Shown piece by piece: positions 61,701 through 64,000 of a stretch of DNA of 64,000 nt. Source of the stretch: Scatomorpha sp040765295. GTDB lineage: Bacteria > Bacillota > Clostridia > Oscillospirales > Oscillospiraceae. Position numbers and translations under genes: made by a program. The stretch spans positions 1,550,001 to 1,614,000 of the forward strand of contig JAXGSB010000001.1 in the NCBI GenBank assembly GCA_040765295.1, in the 5' to 3' direction. The notes under the pieces were generated by a model that saw nothing but the letters and a program-made list of their open reading frames with translations, was not told the DNA's origin and searched no databases. The number at the start of each line of letters is the position of its first letter. Positions within the stretch are counted from its first letter, which is position 1.

Positions 61701-64000
61701 CGAAGAGGTTCTGCATGGCATCGCCAAGATCGTCGTCATCATCGTCCGATGAGCCTGAGGCAGGGTCTCCCGATGAGCCCGAGCCTGAGCCCGAGCCGGA
61801 GCCGGAGCTCCCGCTTCCGCCGCCGCTGCCGCCTGAAGGCGGGGCGGGATTCGGCGCGGGCGGATTGCCTCCTCCGGTACCGCTGCCGGTGCCGGAGCCC
61901 GTGCCAGAGGTTTTTTGAGCGCCTGCAGCGCTTGCCTTGGAATTGGCGGTGAGACGGCTGGTGGACGATGCCTTTACACTTGTATTTCTGCCGGAGACGT
62001 TGCGGCCGAGACTTGCTTTGGCGCTGTCGTTTAGCACATCCACAATGAAGGCTCCGCCTACACCTACACCGTTGCCCGCTGCCGCAGCATCTGCGTTGAT
62101 GGTGCGAATTATAGAATTAAACGCGCTTACATTTATATCTTCCGCAAAATTGAGCGTGTGGGTTAGATTTGTTCCTGTGGATGCCTCGACACAAATACCT
62201 GAAACATCCAACGCCAGCACGGGAACGACGGCGGTGCCGCCGGACGCGCCGGCCTTTGCAGCCATATTTTCAAAGCCATAGAAATGCGCTCTGAAATCCA
62301 GCTTGCCGAGCTTTGCGCTTTCATCGGCCATTTGAATCAGAATTGTGTCTGCAATGTTTGCAACACAGTCGACTCCGACGACTCCGACCGCAATGCCTGC
62401 GCCTACGCCAACCGAGTCGTTGGCAGCGCCCTGCTTATTGACGGTGCCGTTGCTTCCCGAGGCGGCAGGGGTGGTTTTGCTGATTGTGGGGGTAGTTGTG
62501 CCGCTTGTGGGGGTCGTACTTGCAGTGCCTGTTGTGCCGCTTGTGGCGGGCGCACTGGGCGCGCTTGTTGCGGATGCGATGCCGCCCGCATCGGCTACGG
62601 TGACATAGTTTGCCATTGCAGCTGTGGCGTGCAGAATAAGGTCGGAATCCTCAGCCAAAACGAAGGTGCCTGCTCCCTTGATGTTTGCGTTGTTCCTGAC
62701 AGTTACTACATGTACTGTCAGCGCGCCTGCCAGACCGAGATCGGCGGCTGTGAAGCCGCACTTGGAAATGGCGGAGGAGGAGGCTGCCGCAGTTTTGGCA
62801 GTGACTTCCAGACCGCCGGCCTGTATTGTTCCTGTGCCGTGGTTTATGTAGGCTTCATTGCTGTAGTTTGCAACATTGACATTCAAACCGAGACCGATGG
62901 CAGTGGAGGTATCCTTGATGGTTCCCTGCGCCAAATTCTTATCGGTAGTGGTCTTCCAGCCAAGGACAGCCTGCTCGTTGACATCCTTGCCAATGGGAAC
63001 AGTGAAGGTGCAGGTATAGGTGAGTGTCTGCTCGTTCCAAACTATATTCTTTATATATATGGGAGTGGAGCCGCTGAAGCAGAGACTGTTCTTGAGCACA
63101 TATTTCTGCTGTGTGCCGCTCTTGACATTGGTCATATCGATGATCAGCGTCAAGGTCTCCCCTACTCTCACGGGGTTTTGCTGCGTTCCTCCGCTTGCAT
63201 TCGTTGGAGTACTGCTGGGAATATCCGGAGTGCTGTCGTCGTTATCGTAGATTGTCGTGACTTGGCCGCTTGTGGCATCGGTGCGGTTAATCTGAGCCTT
63301 GCCTGAAACAGCGCCGTCGGGGCTGATGGCAATGCGTGTCGATATACCGTTAAAGTTGACGGTGACAGCAATGCTTCCCTCTTTGACTTTATTTGTGGGA
63401 ATGAGATAGGTTACATAGCCGTCGGAATCCGGCTGACCGATTTGCTGAGCATCGTCGGCCGGCGGCGGCGTGCTTCCGCCGCTCTGACCGGCTGTGGCAA
63501 GGGTGACAACATATTTTACACCGACAACATGGTAGCCGGTGTTGGCCTTTATTCTGACGTAGAGTTCTTTTCCCACATCGGTAAAGGGTGTTGCAAGTGT
63601 GGAATTGTTGTCGTCGATAACCATCGCGCTGCCGGCTCTGGGATCGCTGACCGTGCAGCTGATGGCCACCTTCTTGGGATTGAAGGTCGCATTGACAAGA
63701 TCTCCGATAGTTGCTTTCCATGTGCTTCCGCTTGCCAGCTTGTAAACCGTGCGTCCGTCTATGCGGGCGTCGGTGGCGGCCGTGTCTACCACAAGATAGA
63801 TTTTCTGCTCGGCCGCGCCCGGGGCTGAATTGGTGACTGTTATAAAGTATTTGGTTGTTGCTCCGGCTCCGGTGCCGGTCTCGCTCTGCAGGACATAGCC
63901 GCTGAGAGCATGAACCTCGAAATTAACGGTATCCTGACCTGCGGGAGTGCCGTTTATTATCACGGTGCCGTTTAACATGGTGGGAACGGTGACAACACCG
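37762..64000 (-). CDS. Giant beta-strand-repeat protein, adhesin-like (5' end outside the window)
   Basis: One reading frame of more than 8,738 codons without a stop; it is still open at base 64000, so the first Met seen (63978) need not be the start. Numbering from that Met: 1-350 Ig-like strands; from about 360 to 5,200 beta-strand repeats of the filamentous-haemagglutinin/LktA kind, with recurring patterns such as VGVGASIALAFVN and NAYIxxxxVxAxGxVxVxA. Inserts: Thr/Ser/Pro linker (about 465-515), Gly/Ser/Pro/Asp linker (690-750), helical domain (897-1063), Asn/Gln-rich segment (1377-1483), polar insert (2620-2810). About 5,500-6,660 is non-repetitive; then a 95-residue duplication, a helical domain (7,090-7,430), 19-residue repeats (7,625-7,870), a coiled coil (8,064-8,264), a Gly/Asp-rich beta region and a unique C-terminal domain (8,534-8,738). 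No LPxTG, hydrophobic tail or SLH domain at the C-terminus. A surface or secreted adhesin is inference. Confidence 0.9.
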   Translation of the reverse strand, partial: GVVTVPTMLNGTVIINGTPAGQDTVNFEVHALSGYVLQSETGTGAGATTKYFITVTNSAPGAAEQKIYLVVDTAATDARIDGRTVYKLASGSTWKATIGDLVNATFNPKKVAISCTVSDPRAGSAMVIDDNNSTLATPFTDVGKELYVRIKANTGYHVVGVKYVVTLATAGQSGGSTPPPADDAQQIGQPDSDGYVTYLIPTNKVKEGSIAVTVNFNGISTRIAISPDGAVSGKAQINRTDATSGQVTTIYDNDDSTPDIPSSTPTNASGGTQQNPVRVGETLTLIIDMTNVKSGTQQKYVLKNSLCFSGSTPIYIKNIVWNEQTLTYTCTFTVPIGKDVNEQAVLGWKTTTDKNLAQGTIKDTSTAIGLGLNVNVANYSNEAYINHGTGTIQAGGLEVTAKTAAASSSAISKCGFTAADLGLAGALTVHVVTVRNNANIKGAGTFVLAEDSDLILHATAAMANYVTVADAGGIASATSAPSAPATSGTTGTASTTPTSGTTTPTISKTTPAASGSNGTVNKQGAANDSVGVGAGIAVGVVGVDCVANIADTILIQMADESAKLGKLDFRAHFYGFENMAAKAGASGGTAVVPVLALDVSGICVEASTGTNLTHTLNFAEDINVSAFNSIIRTINADAAAAGNGVGVGGAFIVDVLNDSAKASLGRNVSGRNTSVKASSTSRLTANSKASAAGAQKTSGTGSGTGSGTGGGNPPAPNPAPPSGGSGGGSGSSGSGSGSGSGSSGDPASGSSDDDDDDLGDAMQNLFDEGDADKQTDKNTAAAAGMAANANTKNVNTNSVSNLTANRQKAQTNEGSVQVAASIVVNIQQNDSEARIENGVVVNSSGDVVVSSENDTDGIISANSSATNSTKGVGVGVAINTVFYKNIAYIGASHITGTSLTVKAELIESDSKYNLEKLIKKLIDQILEVLTIKKFVQSIFTLATGIVDGQDAGKAISAFVLDMGDKAYKMTLKSDEITIIVNSIYDRFAAALKGEDVKEPSPEEYEDIITAVMTFAIDYVTKGTTLKDVIGTDGWNSIIHEISYNIKDPKKRQDIIDTATLALAAAMGSNGELDGVGSRISASAVSGVGASDVGVAGSLALSVVKGTTEATVSSFEGGSIMTADGIITILANGAQTVYTTAGSSLDYKGSIDKNKTSTAGATNGGANTSTAAPTSHTPDTRNASGNGANSTTANGKTVGVGASIALAFVNMTVNAGIGDGRTITAKSLKVEAVEQNNLETISVSGTDPIARSADTNSTVVNGQTVPNTQAKDISVDASVAVGLIDNNVSAYLGSGKEGYSVNNILLSEGDLIALAKQGGKTKTFAGGYSVGKSTAIGAAVALNLAMSDVLAQVVANGSVSGKVEVKSETVNYDDANALALAMGADMERYTQKLAAAQNLATTDRNKTNQTNNNLNNRLNQQGQQNTSNANNPLSSNALQSQNAGTVGLNQQKNNSSLGSGSAVGDSSILSNNSGVVGGAVGNSISPKAQENQSLQVAAAVGVSVTNHKATAGIRGNLFAESFDALVTNKGNFATIATGVAVTTEGGYSVNGNKKTNTIGAAVAVSVNNNEANAKLGGSLTARTGGITADTDLTQNMDGVYKGKYGTLAVAGAASGGGGVTVAGALAIMVAQGKSTITVADGSSLIAENGAVNLISYDKSKLNAAAMAATVSGGSTVGVGASFALLYAKNEVKTQAGNNVTVRAKSFTAEAKKEAVDISDFGYPFALQDIVTIKPKQQKDYTPSSPTQDGMIILEQKDDGSYGVRSNIKITDIQNMLQLTSAIGTVNYFAMAAAGTIMDSDDSVESKAAVAGSVAMMFNTSITETKLGNGLNVSLSQGNMTVKAESHNNTRLLGGAVSISSATAGVGLNVATLVAKDQVNATIGDDAVITVLNGAAKIIADNETDAWIITVAAAISGDGAKATIGGGMTVCVTESRAKAAIGNRAKLNAKGDVDVKANNNADMILGSLNVTLQNSGGGAVAAGGTVAVCVSDTKAEASVGNGSELTSSQGAVRVKADNDELIVSFLNSTSVASEAASGAGTINVLVTNAKALATVGDSAKLKARNAVEVTALGESKLIGILAAVAVTSGSNPAVGATILVNVFNRRNIASVGSGARIISEFGNVIIDAFSDEKTIMVGIAGGFTQGLSLSGNIQVNVGSSTVKATVGDGTVISAYDSIGVSADLDSIVVLLAANGSLSVSSSSVGGTIITTVMNNTVQALVGRNARLTAQTLGGSGIKTRKRDEKRRGVVIHARADEVSVMVGLSAVGAGGTAAVSGVVDTLVTKSRVQAGIGSHVSGDDSDGEEDPDPDSTVSAGDSGDVAVEAIANTFAINFGGALSVSLGTAAVGATIVSLIFDKTVTASLAGTVTARNVTVNAKSVDDLVLIGVTAGITPGTAAVSIGGNVLVFQNKVGATLGGDITASGDVSVLSSSDSLLVNFAVSLAVSGNVGVGGVAVITYFKGETISRLLPSCKVKATGKLDIKALSNEFVTADCAGLSGGGTAGVSGTVDIIITKVKTQAIAEDAAGTDKGSLEASSIDIEAIDNYMLVAVAVSAAFAGTAGVGVTAMVTVAKNTVTAGIGNYYNVKTDTGDVKILAQSEREIRTYAGAIGGGGTAGVGVTLMVTVIGGKLDADSSGALNKHFNSDALFNGKAKDENDNNSYDQRGMKQSAPSVAGEYYSSESLEADLATDGNKASDTQVGHQVQRKDSNGNLLYLDQNGNETTVNTGKPSMEMVYDGANDYRSDEFGEKAGRTNENGEPLYIDADGNETTEKYDADGNAHARSYKGYEPGANLNVGANSDRDNAAAIGSSRPGYSPMDATTAYIGKHTVVTSAGDIIVKAYDNVVADHVTISAGVGFTGAGVAVGIAVTIIYGNVRAYVEDGSVLSAEGDVKVTARSGSTPATAATGQNDLIQDNVDKDGDTFKFMDLTIRTVSFTVGAGLAGIAVAVGATSLISFTEAYLAGSVTKADNVNVEAKSEYPYVISGALTISGGAAGVSASVGIVTISGKTFAGITGNAQLNEVGNVDVLAEADAGAISLNGAGAIGGLAVNGLISVVVNRAVVESMIGQGVSIEASGNVKVASRVETAADALLVSVGLGGFSVGIGVAVVVLDADILTYAGVTPGDTVSAGAVGNSVGTIKANKLQIVSDVNSAASATIASISGGLAAVNGNVLLVFNSVDSKTGISRINVETTGDIDVDANMDSSSRSFILSAAVGNISVGVTVSYVSLKSANLAFIDTEGVSIKSINGSIDVFAGRESESGKNIATAETEAVAGAAGGIAVNLNAAVADNNAKNNAVVSGSGSLSARYAVNVAANGEATAKAKVTGVTVSVVSVAGSFAVSLLRSEQLAELKEANVSAGGLSVISNLNKNIDEVSEAELETGTGGLITVTANVAVAYGRSRSVANVMPQSLTVTGGNVKVGSYGNANVLSKTSNLDVSVASAAMMVNVAYSQSVFEAILELPLGSVVTAGSVVVETKYRANATADLTPSLGGVKVNLASIGANVVVSNADSSARAEVKGRGSINADTLRILADGTAVSTALTKAPNLSANVVSIAANVVVAHLDAQNRAILAGCSVTGAEVSIDAKLNDGDNEGAYAKLGPSNSGSSVNFSIYGGAVNTAFARNNSINEAQIKPYIAGFLTFVNTEIDAPNKALSVNSAAKSIAIASIQVPNVNIGYVSIGVTVLTAGADGSFRAIIDTNSDISVSSVNVTNTYTAVADARTTQATGGVGVSLAEGQVNVAVATVGVKAEAGIRGSGKITSAGDVNIKLIGTATAATGIVTNKVSISGINIAVNVLKSALKANQKAFIEFATVEARNVYLLSKLNEGRDDGAVAQLGSITSGSFKAELIGGSANVAIAKADALSHAYTKGASVDVGGNTFEVISNATSNAVADVVLPSVSIGLASVGANVVRANANGSFLAAVNGASGNVNVKAGTLRIHNNYSSSAKATTAQSVSIKAVNGQVNVANAGTGTKAAAGVNVSTDSDSDGSGGGDPSLKINASTIQILANGKADAMANVGKQSSVALVEITANILTANVSGVQKAQLNKANVTAGSISVRSRFNPNSEGAVAVLGSPCSGGEVKNNKIKVKASQYSLNVNTVFATMAGSSKASINASGIIASGAVDILNDAKSFAKAYTEADDANVGLVGVGVIVVNSFANGNFDAYVSNSEVEAGSLAVRSNVTARSEAIAEQPCVSVSFAETDVNVADAETGMKNNAYIKNSEVSAGGSANIYGAVYGIHVYADATATAYATIKAPIISLSGFKLLISDVDAIVSPKQYAYIKGGSIKSVHGVRVVAWLNDNGEQGAVAELGSASLALEAVSIKTNEVFALVDKKAESKAYVKDTYFGSADKYSGSLVILSKAESYAKAHFSQSMFAASFASVGVMWVKAEAYGRFEAYLDSGDADIYVKDIDINLTYKSTSSAKSTQPGKGITVSGLSGKKNEAWAYSTTVGKAILDGDGNIYAKNFVKVLADGSGSVSEAVVEGNLLEISGVKVAVNFARANMRVNQEAYIGGSVKIDAGGEVSVISNVNNALSKGFLGSNGGRKGANISLVSGDAQWSDAYVKMYNRAAIKGGASIIAKDSVVVNANSNNLNVEAKSNAAAVQVGFVVVDVVNTHALIEDMLTTAKIESANIRANKNVWVQAYAEETNLVSSPGVPTLTVSGLDTKVVKAKATVENKTTEAGAGDESKDINSDITAGETASFVAEGTTITEAQSSKTGETSVSFAKVGSYEFLIAVNKHDTLAYVNDRVLAKGSILVKAYDKVTGYSELNGTTVAAVEGGTNRVTQNVSNSAKVSIGKNADVEAIGNVELRAVAHIRLDGIINTKDIGILGAFSAISLNITWTRRQDISIGNGARLASRYGNIRILSGDNKNPYIFADAEMDGGGIIAGGEGPKTYVTVNSASKVNVGGKTEITALFGKLTIKTTDCTGATANARRWMGTFAGSNESKAVINTKSTSNIKFGLTAQETVLAGFGVVMEDSRSYINARETEIVSDIRQSLHTNAFSETVSAGSDTKAYSFIYSMDNEQKIVLNNVFVGGIDRLLMKTMTSRMQNSSSAYACIKGATGKATAESKTMINRDDDKDAAVAQIHVTDLAHVAGQKVIISSSAPNVFNNTLVYNAAAAKAKTATNAFVKFITFGLSGDGSEKARVTTRLKIISQVVLEGTFHLGGGAAGSFVDIDEDGNIHFSGLDDGTPERGIVNGLPGIVYNGGFKQASDVGSKLGNVIKLNRLYNDDRGSLSVHAYLGDMGVSEILDTQPSGRQSFMEYLLTGRRSLYSRLLSSGSSMGVVIPGRITIYDSGYLPDVVIRNRSDNDLLLEKITLVNSVGGKQPAPILSFDPSKDIFDSEDDNFAPEKRAYANEIPKLTIISHAGGDVTFAPTVIEDDNLPIEEQVAIPTEQDVSEGILTIAMNGGSLSTMPDSSIWANKLTVTGNGDTRWTKNLWYQDEEEAFLRHEFTGPDTIGSETNRFSAKIAQVAEIIALSGFGGQPERSTFVEMKAFGNIYGKLQHVLKYTSNEAGTIHKQISNPLLILGDIISSEGDVDIKIDAPGKIVTKYVPRIDADVYDMGSNNNYVTSGAADGDVQNSNGEYKVVGGYLVRNDSETYLKLSDYEIYREGNDIFYLLPNGLMLRASMQGESLEFQSVSGGAESVSYSFNDVIIELTEDKKISAITYMSGNEISRKIDFTAETVTMNVGSAGGSIYLTRDDDALMWELPDGSHIYMKSAFIKTGVNPSEVEPIFLKNKLYLLEKITNGRTEYHVVELEKNEDDIFIFKKGYIYKLQEALNKEAEDETQSADDAKAKAKAALNAYEVPAEAIDPFGKTTVSAAILAEISEAVREVLLNTWNVSVSAEAFVTGYAPAQRYTVTVTVKLSTDDEQVEDIDLTREFNKAVTEIPAPPATESEAGDIKPETYASFGLGTFRPASRAGKVVIETDPDTNEVTKLSIKYDSYPRYLFDTEIDESGYYRAVCDVSNTDYSYNSCYDDIKDAFFTASYDAETQKHTVKAYQLKAKAGAEGAISGGNFNGGYKKVETGYLFVDNIEDTEGILYIEDKVVAFSPDGTFYVVSVDYARDDDGSIIDDLTKATMMYGPQMEHAKDSTGSEMYSKFYMKYRDPQKADKPEEQQWTEFITDGFDEAYQDVLAELKQKDKEYNLSNGNDANGNGIEDEDEEWMHRYVGSLRQAENPDGSLKYATSEQDSESYPLYTAGGAVHAKDSNGNYIYEGSQGELFTSEYTYEELTGSNNPAIREEFESLISAHNLITPFYRYPKGTVMITPAGKNGMNVTYLPYSNDDNDEGLISFELPKDENGYGAIDYFTRVLLEDDTANELSKGTLLYLNEAGKAAALRTVQGRVRIYEQESYYGSNKGENAIPEIYCEFDSEHVHLTKNARLMLNQMATGIYTVDRSIGNVTMRGSGDKPKTFVFDSDYFTQNGTILVKLIQSSPDPDDIAEYVKLTNEMLRDHMHFAYPNKDTGVFFSNTWISALRTDDGEVMLYVLERSDGTVIILQPDGIWYASNGDAGVLESLDKYTVVEYTENTTIVMTETVSGENVKIIFGGKNTSLNDDENYTGMNAGQTEVTDSDYANVITNNLQIFANDSGNIYESLDPMVIKPYSGSNVDIQIFGSVEEHNGAYGGEGYLRTLVNTDINLHDTAVASDGILDMDLHKGELNLNNVSVKDDGLLTVDIRKGGDVTLEKVTTEGDLDSDNSDGKLIITTASGLVNVGKDNGADSFDVLIGGTANISTGNGDLTFNDTGISGTAVITTGEGDITATDLLVSETGDADIKSIGDGNILITDSELNGDADITADGEGSITLRDLAIGGTAVISNDRNLTGAITGNGIGNVDMTRTAISGTAIITTGEGDITATKLLVSETGDADIRSAGDGAIKITDSELNGNADISTNGAGSITLTDLAIGGTAVISNDRNLSGAITGNGIGDVDMDNILISGNATISTGRGHADMDVLKITETGKLDFDTGAGNVTMGQNDGTTTDNTIIIDGDADIFSGTGVIALNKIAIGEDGWLNVDTGSLTDASVLENINDVIADDVQVKGQVNVKTAKGDMLMADDESKVVLYKSYKEAASNYDIDGDIGETDQYFKTGYAAGEYGVEEKLSLTLNITNVQNMFLTQLTDIATVYPGRDTEGRLEGDYEKTIHDEAISDMGEKDFQVLIDEQTPEDMAARLAERLGKEDLLNLIDGKLTGKALQQILTLTEEAISAVLSEKSEEELVELVKAIAPYNGPVLEEKKTDIADMAAILQGEGIDTANLDDEQIQEAYKTYYKQKFEDYLKEVAETVVGKLETEEMLTGEETGALMGLSEDDTMTEVLIAAIKAQRIKTDADDNPIQATDDEGNPLYLDADGNLTVDAKNADGEDNEPVYEMEIIMDDESELFPAYWKTLSEEDKLAFLDKVCDAMVGHYPAREDMDQTEEPRVLILKIGTSIGESYLLNFGDIDITQNSGSFTAAEVVSTHGNVSVTAPAIEGVATADKKTVADPYVLAMYEEKFVGEKIEGENTVYGTDANVYAGEHEYKATTGGIGANRELLTEQRSWAEDIIADILGESPLPTEYNDTNTGSWDILRNADGEIEMNFTVEFTGIRDIDLLSGTKLNAEALGDIVITELTGDQMVNTVTSTLGSVTLNAPDGDQTVESVSAGVDAKLTANGEQTVDTVIAGEDANLTAVGDQKVELVDAGKDADLHTGGEQTVDTVKAGEDANLTAVGEQKVESVTAGKDATLHTDSEQIVDTVTAGNDATLTAVGNQTVESVTAGNDAALHTDGEQLVNAVKAEENATLTAVGNQTVESVTAVNKNATLQTGGEQIVSTVTAGKDAALTAAGDQTADTVKAGEDASLSSGSETKLQHVIAGESATLSANGNILDNREEGDYDANVVAKIGSISSETGSIGQDSDSRLDVSISNFLVTDSCGDTNLNAIGDLTLTADTQTGILHVDGTGDLTIGNTDKYNNGNMNLGAIEAQGDVSITAIGGLILMDKLGRDAQVKGENIDLTAKNGNLGTLNKPLLVDTADGGVLSAIADNGTVVITEISDDMTIGTVSSTGAGSGVTLTTLDGSILESDKTENDSIQEALDAAVAAAQAQTKADALADQHEILNNYVDTLENVLNSIENANASVDAAQNALTQAEADENTARANLEQAEKLLEQLKETNASEQEIEQQQAAVDQAQADYNAAAAASEAKRNELNAAKEQLQSILDSADYNTFNEVEGLDEAKTAQDAINAINKELNEKTQELGDLQNVLNQAKNEAQILANEAERLKNKAEPSGISSDGDINLNINSTSKPASIGSSSNALGVNAEGDVNISAGEGTSFKNINLESGGDVSFAAIEATDEITIDAMGSITAAEGSSGPSITAPSTALNSLMGNIGSSETKPLKLSVDSVSASGVNVWISNDKNLTVDINASGDVGLTVDGDVNGDGDPNTPDIIGGDVDIDANGDIGSENDPLDVESDEISADGNNIYLDSDSNVVIGDINASGDVVINTEGSVTDKGDDVAIEAENLTINAGGGIGTEDNPLDVFVYNNMSFNARYGHIFAENQRVMRTLIDIPTGIRVTGYFYPGAMLKVFEEFFHESLCAICAYLAAIAPDLVLGQYKLEVYGRWRGGLLVEIPVHERYEGKILTVAYCEDGELKALNLKVEGGYIRFWAGRLLAYTILDGVYTVEWVDGVQVLVDSEGVPIETIAGYEYPTINAAETVLHDDIYGVSIGIRLETKCVHDTERLSFVNVQSAEGHC
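37765..38380 (-). other. Unique C-terminal domain of the giant protein
   Basis: About 205 residues unlike the repeats before them: richer in aromatic residues and Cys (ESLCAICAYLAAIAPD, EVYGRWRGGLLVEIPVHERY, VYTVEWVDGVQVLVDSEGVP). It looks globular with beta strands. No family recognised. It may be an export, folding-nucleation or attachment domain. Confidence 0.6.
39190..39790 (-). other. Coiled-coil segment in the giant protein
   Basis: About 200 residues rich in Ala, Glu, Gln, Asn and Leu in heptad-like order (for example ALTQAEADENTARANLEQAE and IEQQQAAVDQAQADYNAA). It breaks the beta-repeat pattern and should form a long helix or helical hairpin. Confidence 0.8.
40375..41120 (-). repeat. 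Thirteen tandem 19-residue (57-bp) repeats in the giant protein
   Basis: Unit consensus EQTVDTVTAGxDATLTAVG. Units are 19 residues long except one of 20 and a first degenerate one of 21. Odd and even units alternate in their endings (LTAVG and LHTDG types), so the DNA also repeats at 114 bp; for example TCTGGTTGCCGACCGCTGTA recurs at about 40599 and 40713. One unit probably equals one turn of a beta-helix. Confidence 0.9.
43140..43760 (-). repeat. 95-residue (285-bp) tandem duplication in the giant protein
   Basis: Two long, near-identical units encode GDADIxSxGDG, ITDSELNG, GSITLxDLAIGGTAVISN and GAITGNGIGxVDM. The DNA string GTTGCCGGTAATCGCGCC occurs at 43186 and 43471, exactly 285 bp apart, and long stretches around it are identical. 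Confidence 0.88.
50370..53320 (-). repeat. 237-residue (711-bp) super-repeats in the giant protein
   Basis: Four to five long units, each with an anchor of the form LN(x)nGAVAxLGS. Anchors end at 53220, 52509, 51798 and 51081; successive distances are 711, 711 and 717 bp. A fifth, degenerate anchor lies near 50371-50400. Each unit also has a SVGVxVVxAxAxGxFxAxV block and a VNVAxAxTGxKAxA block at matching offsets. Confidence 0.85.
59530..59850 (-). other. Asn/Gln-rich low-complexity segment in the giant protein
   Basis: About 105 residues with runs such as NQTNNNLNNRLNQQGQQN and LNQQKNNSSLGSGSAVGD inserted between two beta repeats. No fold expected; a flexible spacer. Confidence 0.8.
60790..61290 (-). 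other. Helical insert domain in the giant protein
   Basis: About 165 residues rich in Leu, Ile, Lys and Asp (YNLEKLIKKLIDQILEVLTI, SPEEYEDIITAVMTFAIDYV) between beta repeats. Predicted all-alpha; no family recognised. Confidence 0.7.
61731..61915 (-). other. Gly/Ser/Pro/Asp low-complexity linker in the giant protein
   Basis: Encodes alternating Ser-Gly and Gly-Thr runs, a Pro-rich stretch (NPPAPNPAPPSGG) and six Asp in a row (61731-61748). A flexible, acidic spacer. Confidence 0.88.

Noticed and set aside
37816..63828. Many long plus-strand frames opposite the giant gene, some over 300 codons
   Set aside because: They are shadows of repetitive, stop-poor coding DNA, with biased composition and no ribosome sites or family matches. 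The minus frame is the only one that continues throughout.

Overview
The window reads as chromosome from a low-to-mid GC anaerobe of the Bacillota, most likely class Clostridia. The grounds are PolC, RNase Y, type III pantothenate kinase, ECF transporter S components, LytR-CpsA-Psr proteins, DUF951, the GlgC/GlgD pair and a six-gene Rnf complex in the order C-D-G-E-A-B. TTG and GTG starts are frequent. I cannot name genus or species.

Left part (1-13.3 kb): the 3' end of polC, two minus-strand genes (a DUF4236 protein and a small membrane protein), an intact IS1182-type insertion sequence, a tRNA-Thr/tRNA-Tyr pair on the minus strand, an unknown gene coupled to a CstA transporter, an IS200-type element with a run of palindromes, a dCMP deaminase-family gene, the rpsF-ssb-rpsR operon, and a minus-strand pair (ECF S component and coaX) next to rny.

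Island (13.45-17.4 kb): the rny/prs intergenic region is filled by a rearranged nest of insertion sequences. It holds a truncated CoA-transferase gene, a loose copy of one end of an IS, a full copy of that IS with an intact DDE transposase, and an IS3-family element inserted inside it with an ACC target duplication. The IS3 copy is dead twice over: an amber codon in orfA and loss of a catalytic Asp in orfB.

Middle part (17.5-37.5 kb): prs-pth; the glycogen genes glgC-glgD-glgP; two tandem LCP-family genes; nth-rarA-DUF951; the Rnf complex (minus strand, with a clear promoter); a glycoside hydrolase family 2 gene; a TPP riboswitch in front of thiT; and a small membrane protein. Most units end in clear hairpin terminators, several of them bidirectional.

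Right part (37.76-64.0 kb): one uninterrupted minus-strand reading frame of more than 8,700 codons fills 26 kb and runs off the window end, so its N-terminus is not visible. It is a giant beta-strand-repeat protein resembling filamentous haemagglutinin/LktA-type adhesins. It carries several layers of internal repeats (a 237-residue super-repeat, a 95-residue duplication, thirteen 19-residue units), low-complexity linkers, helical inserts, a coiled coil and a unique C-terminal domain without a recognisable cell-wall anchor. It is the most unusual object here.
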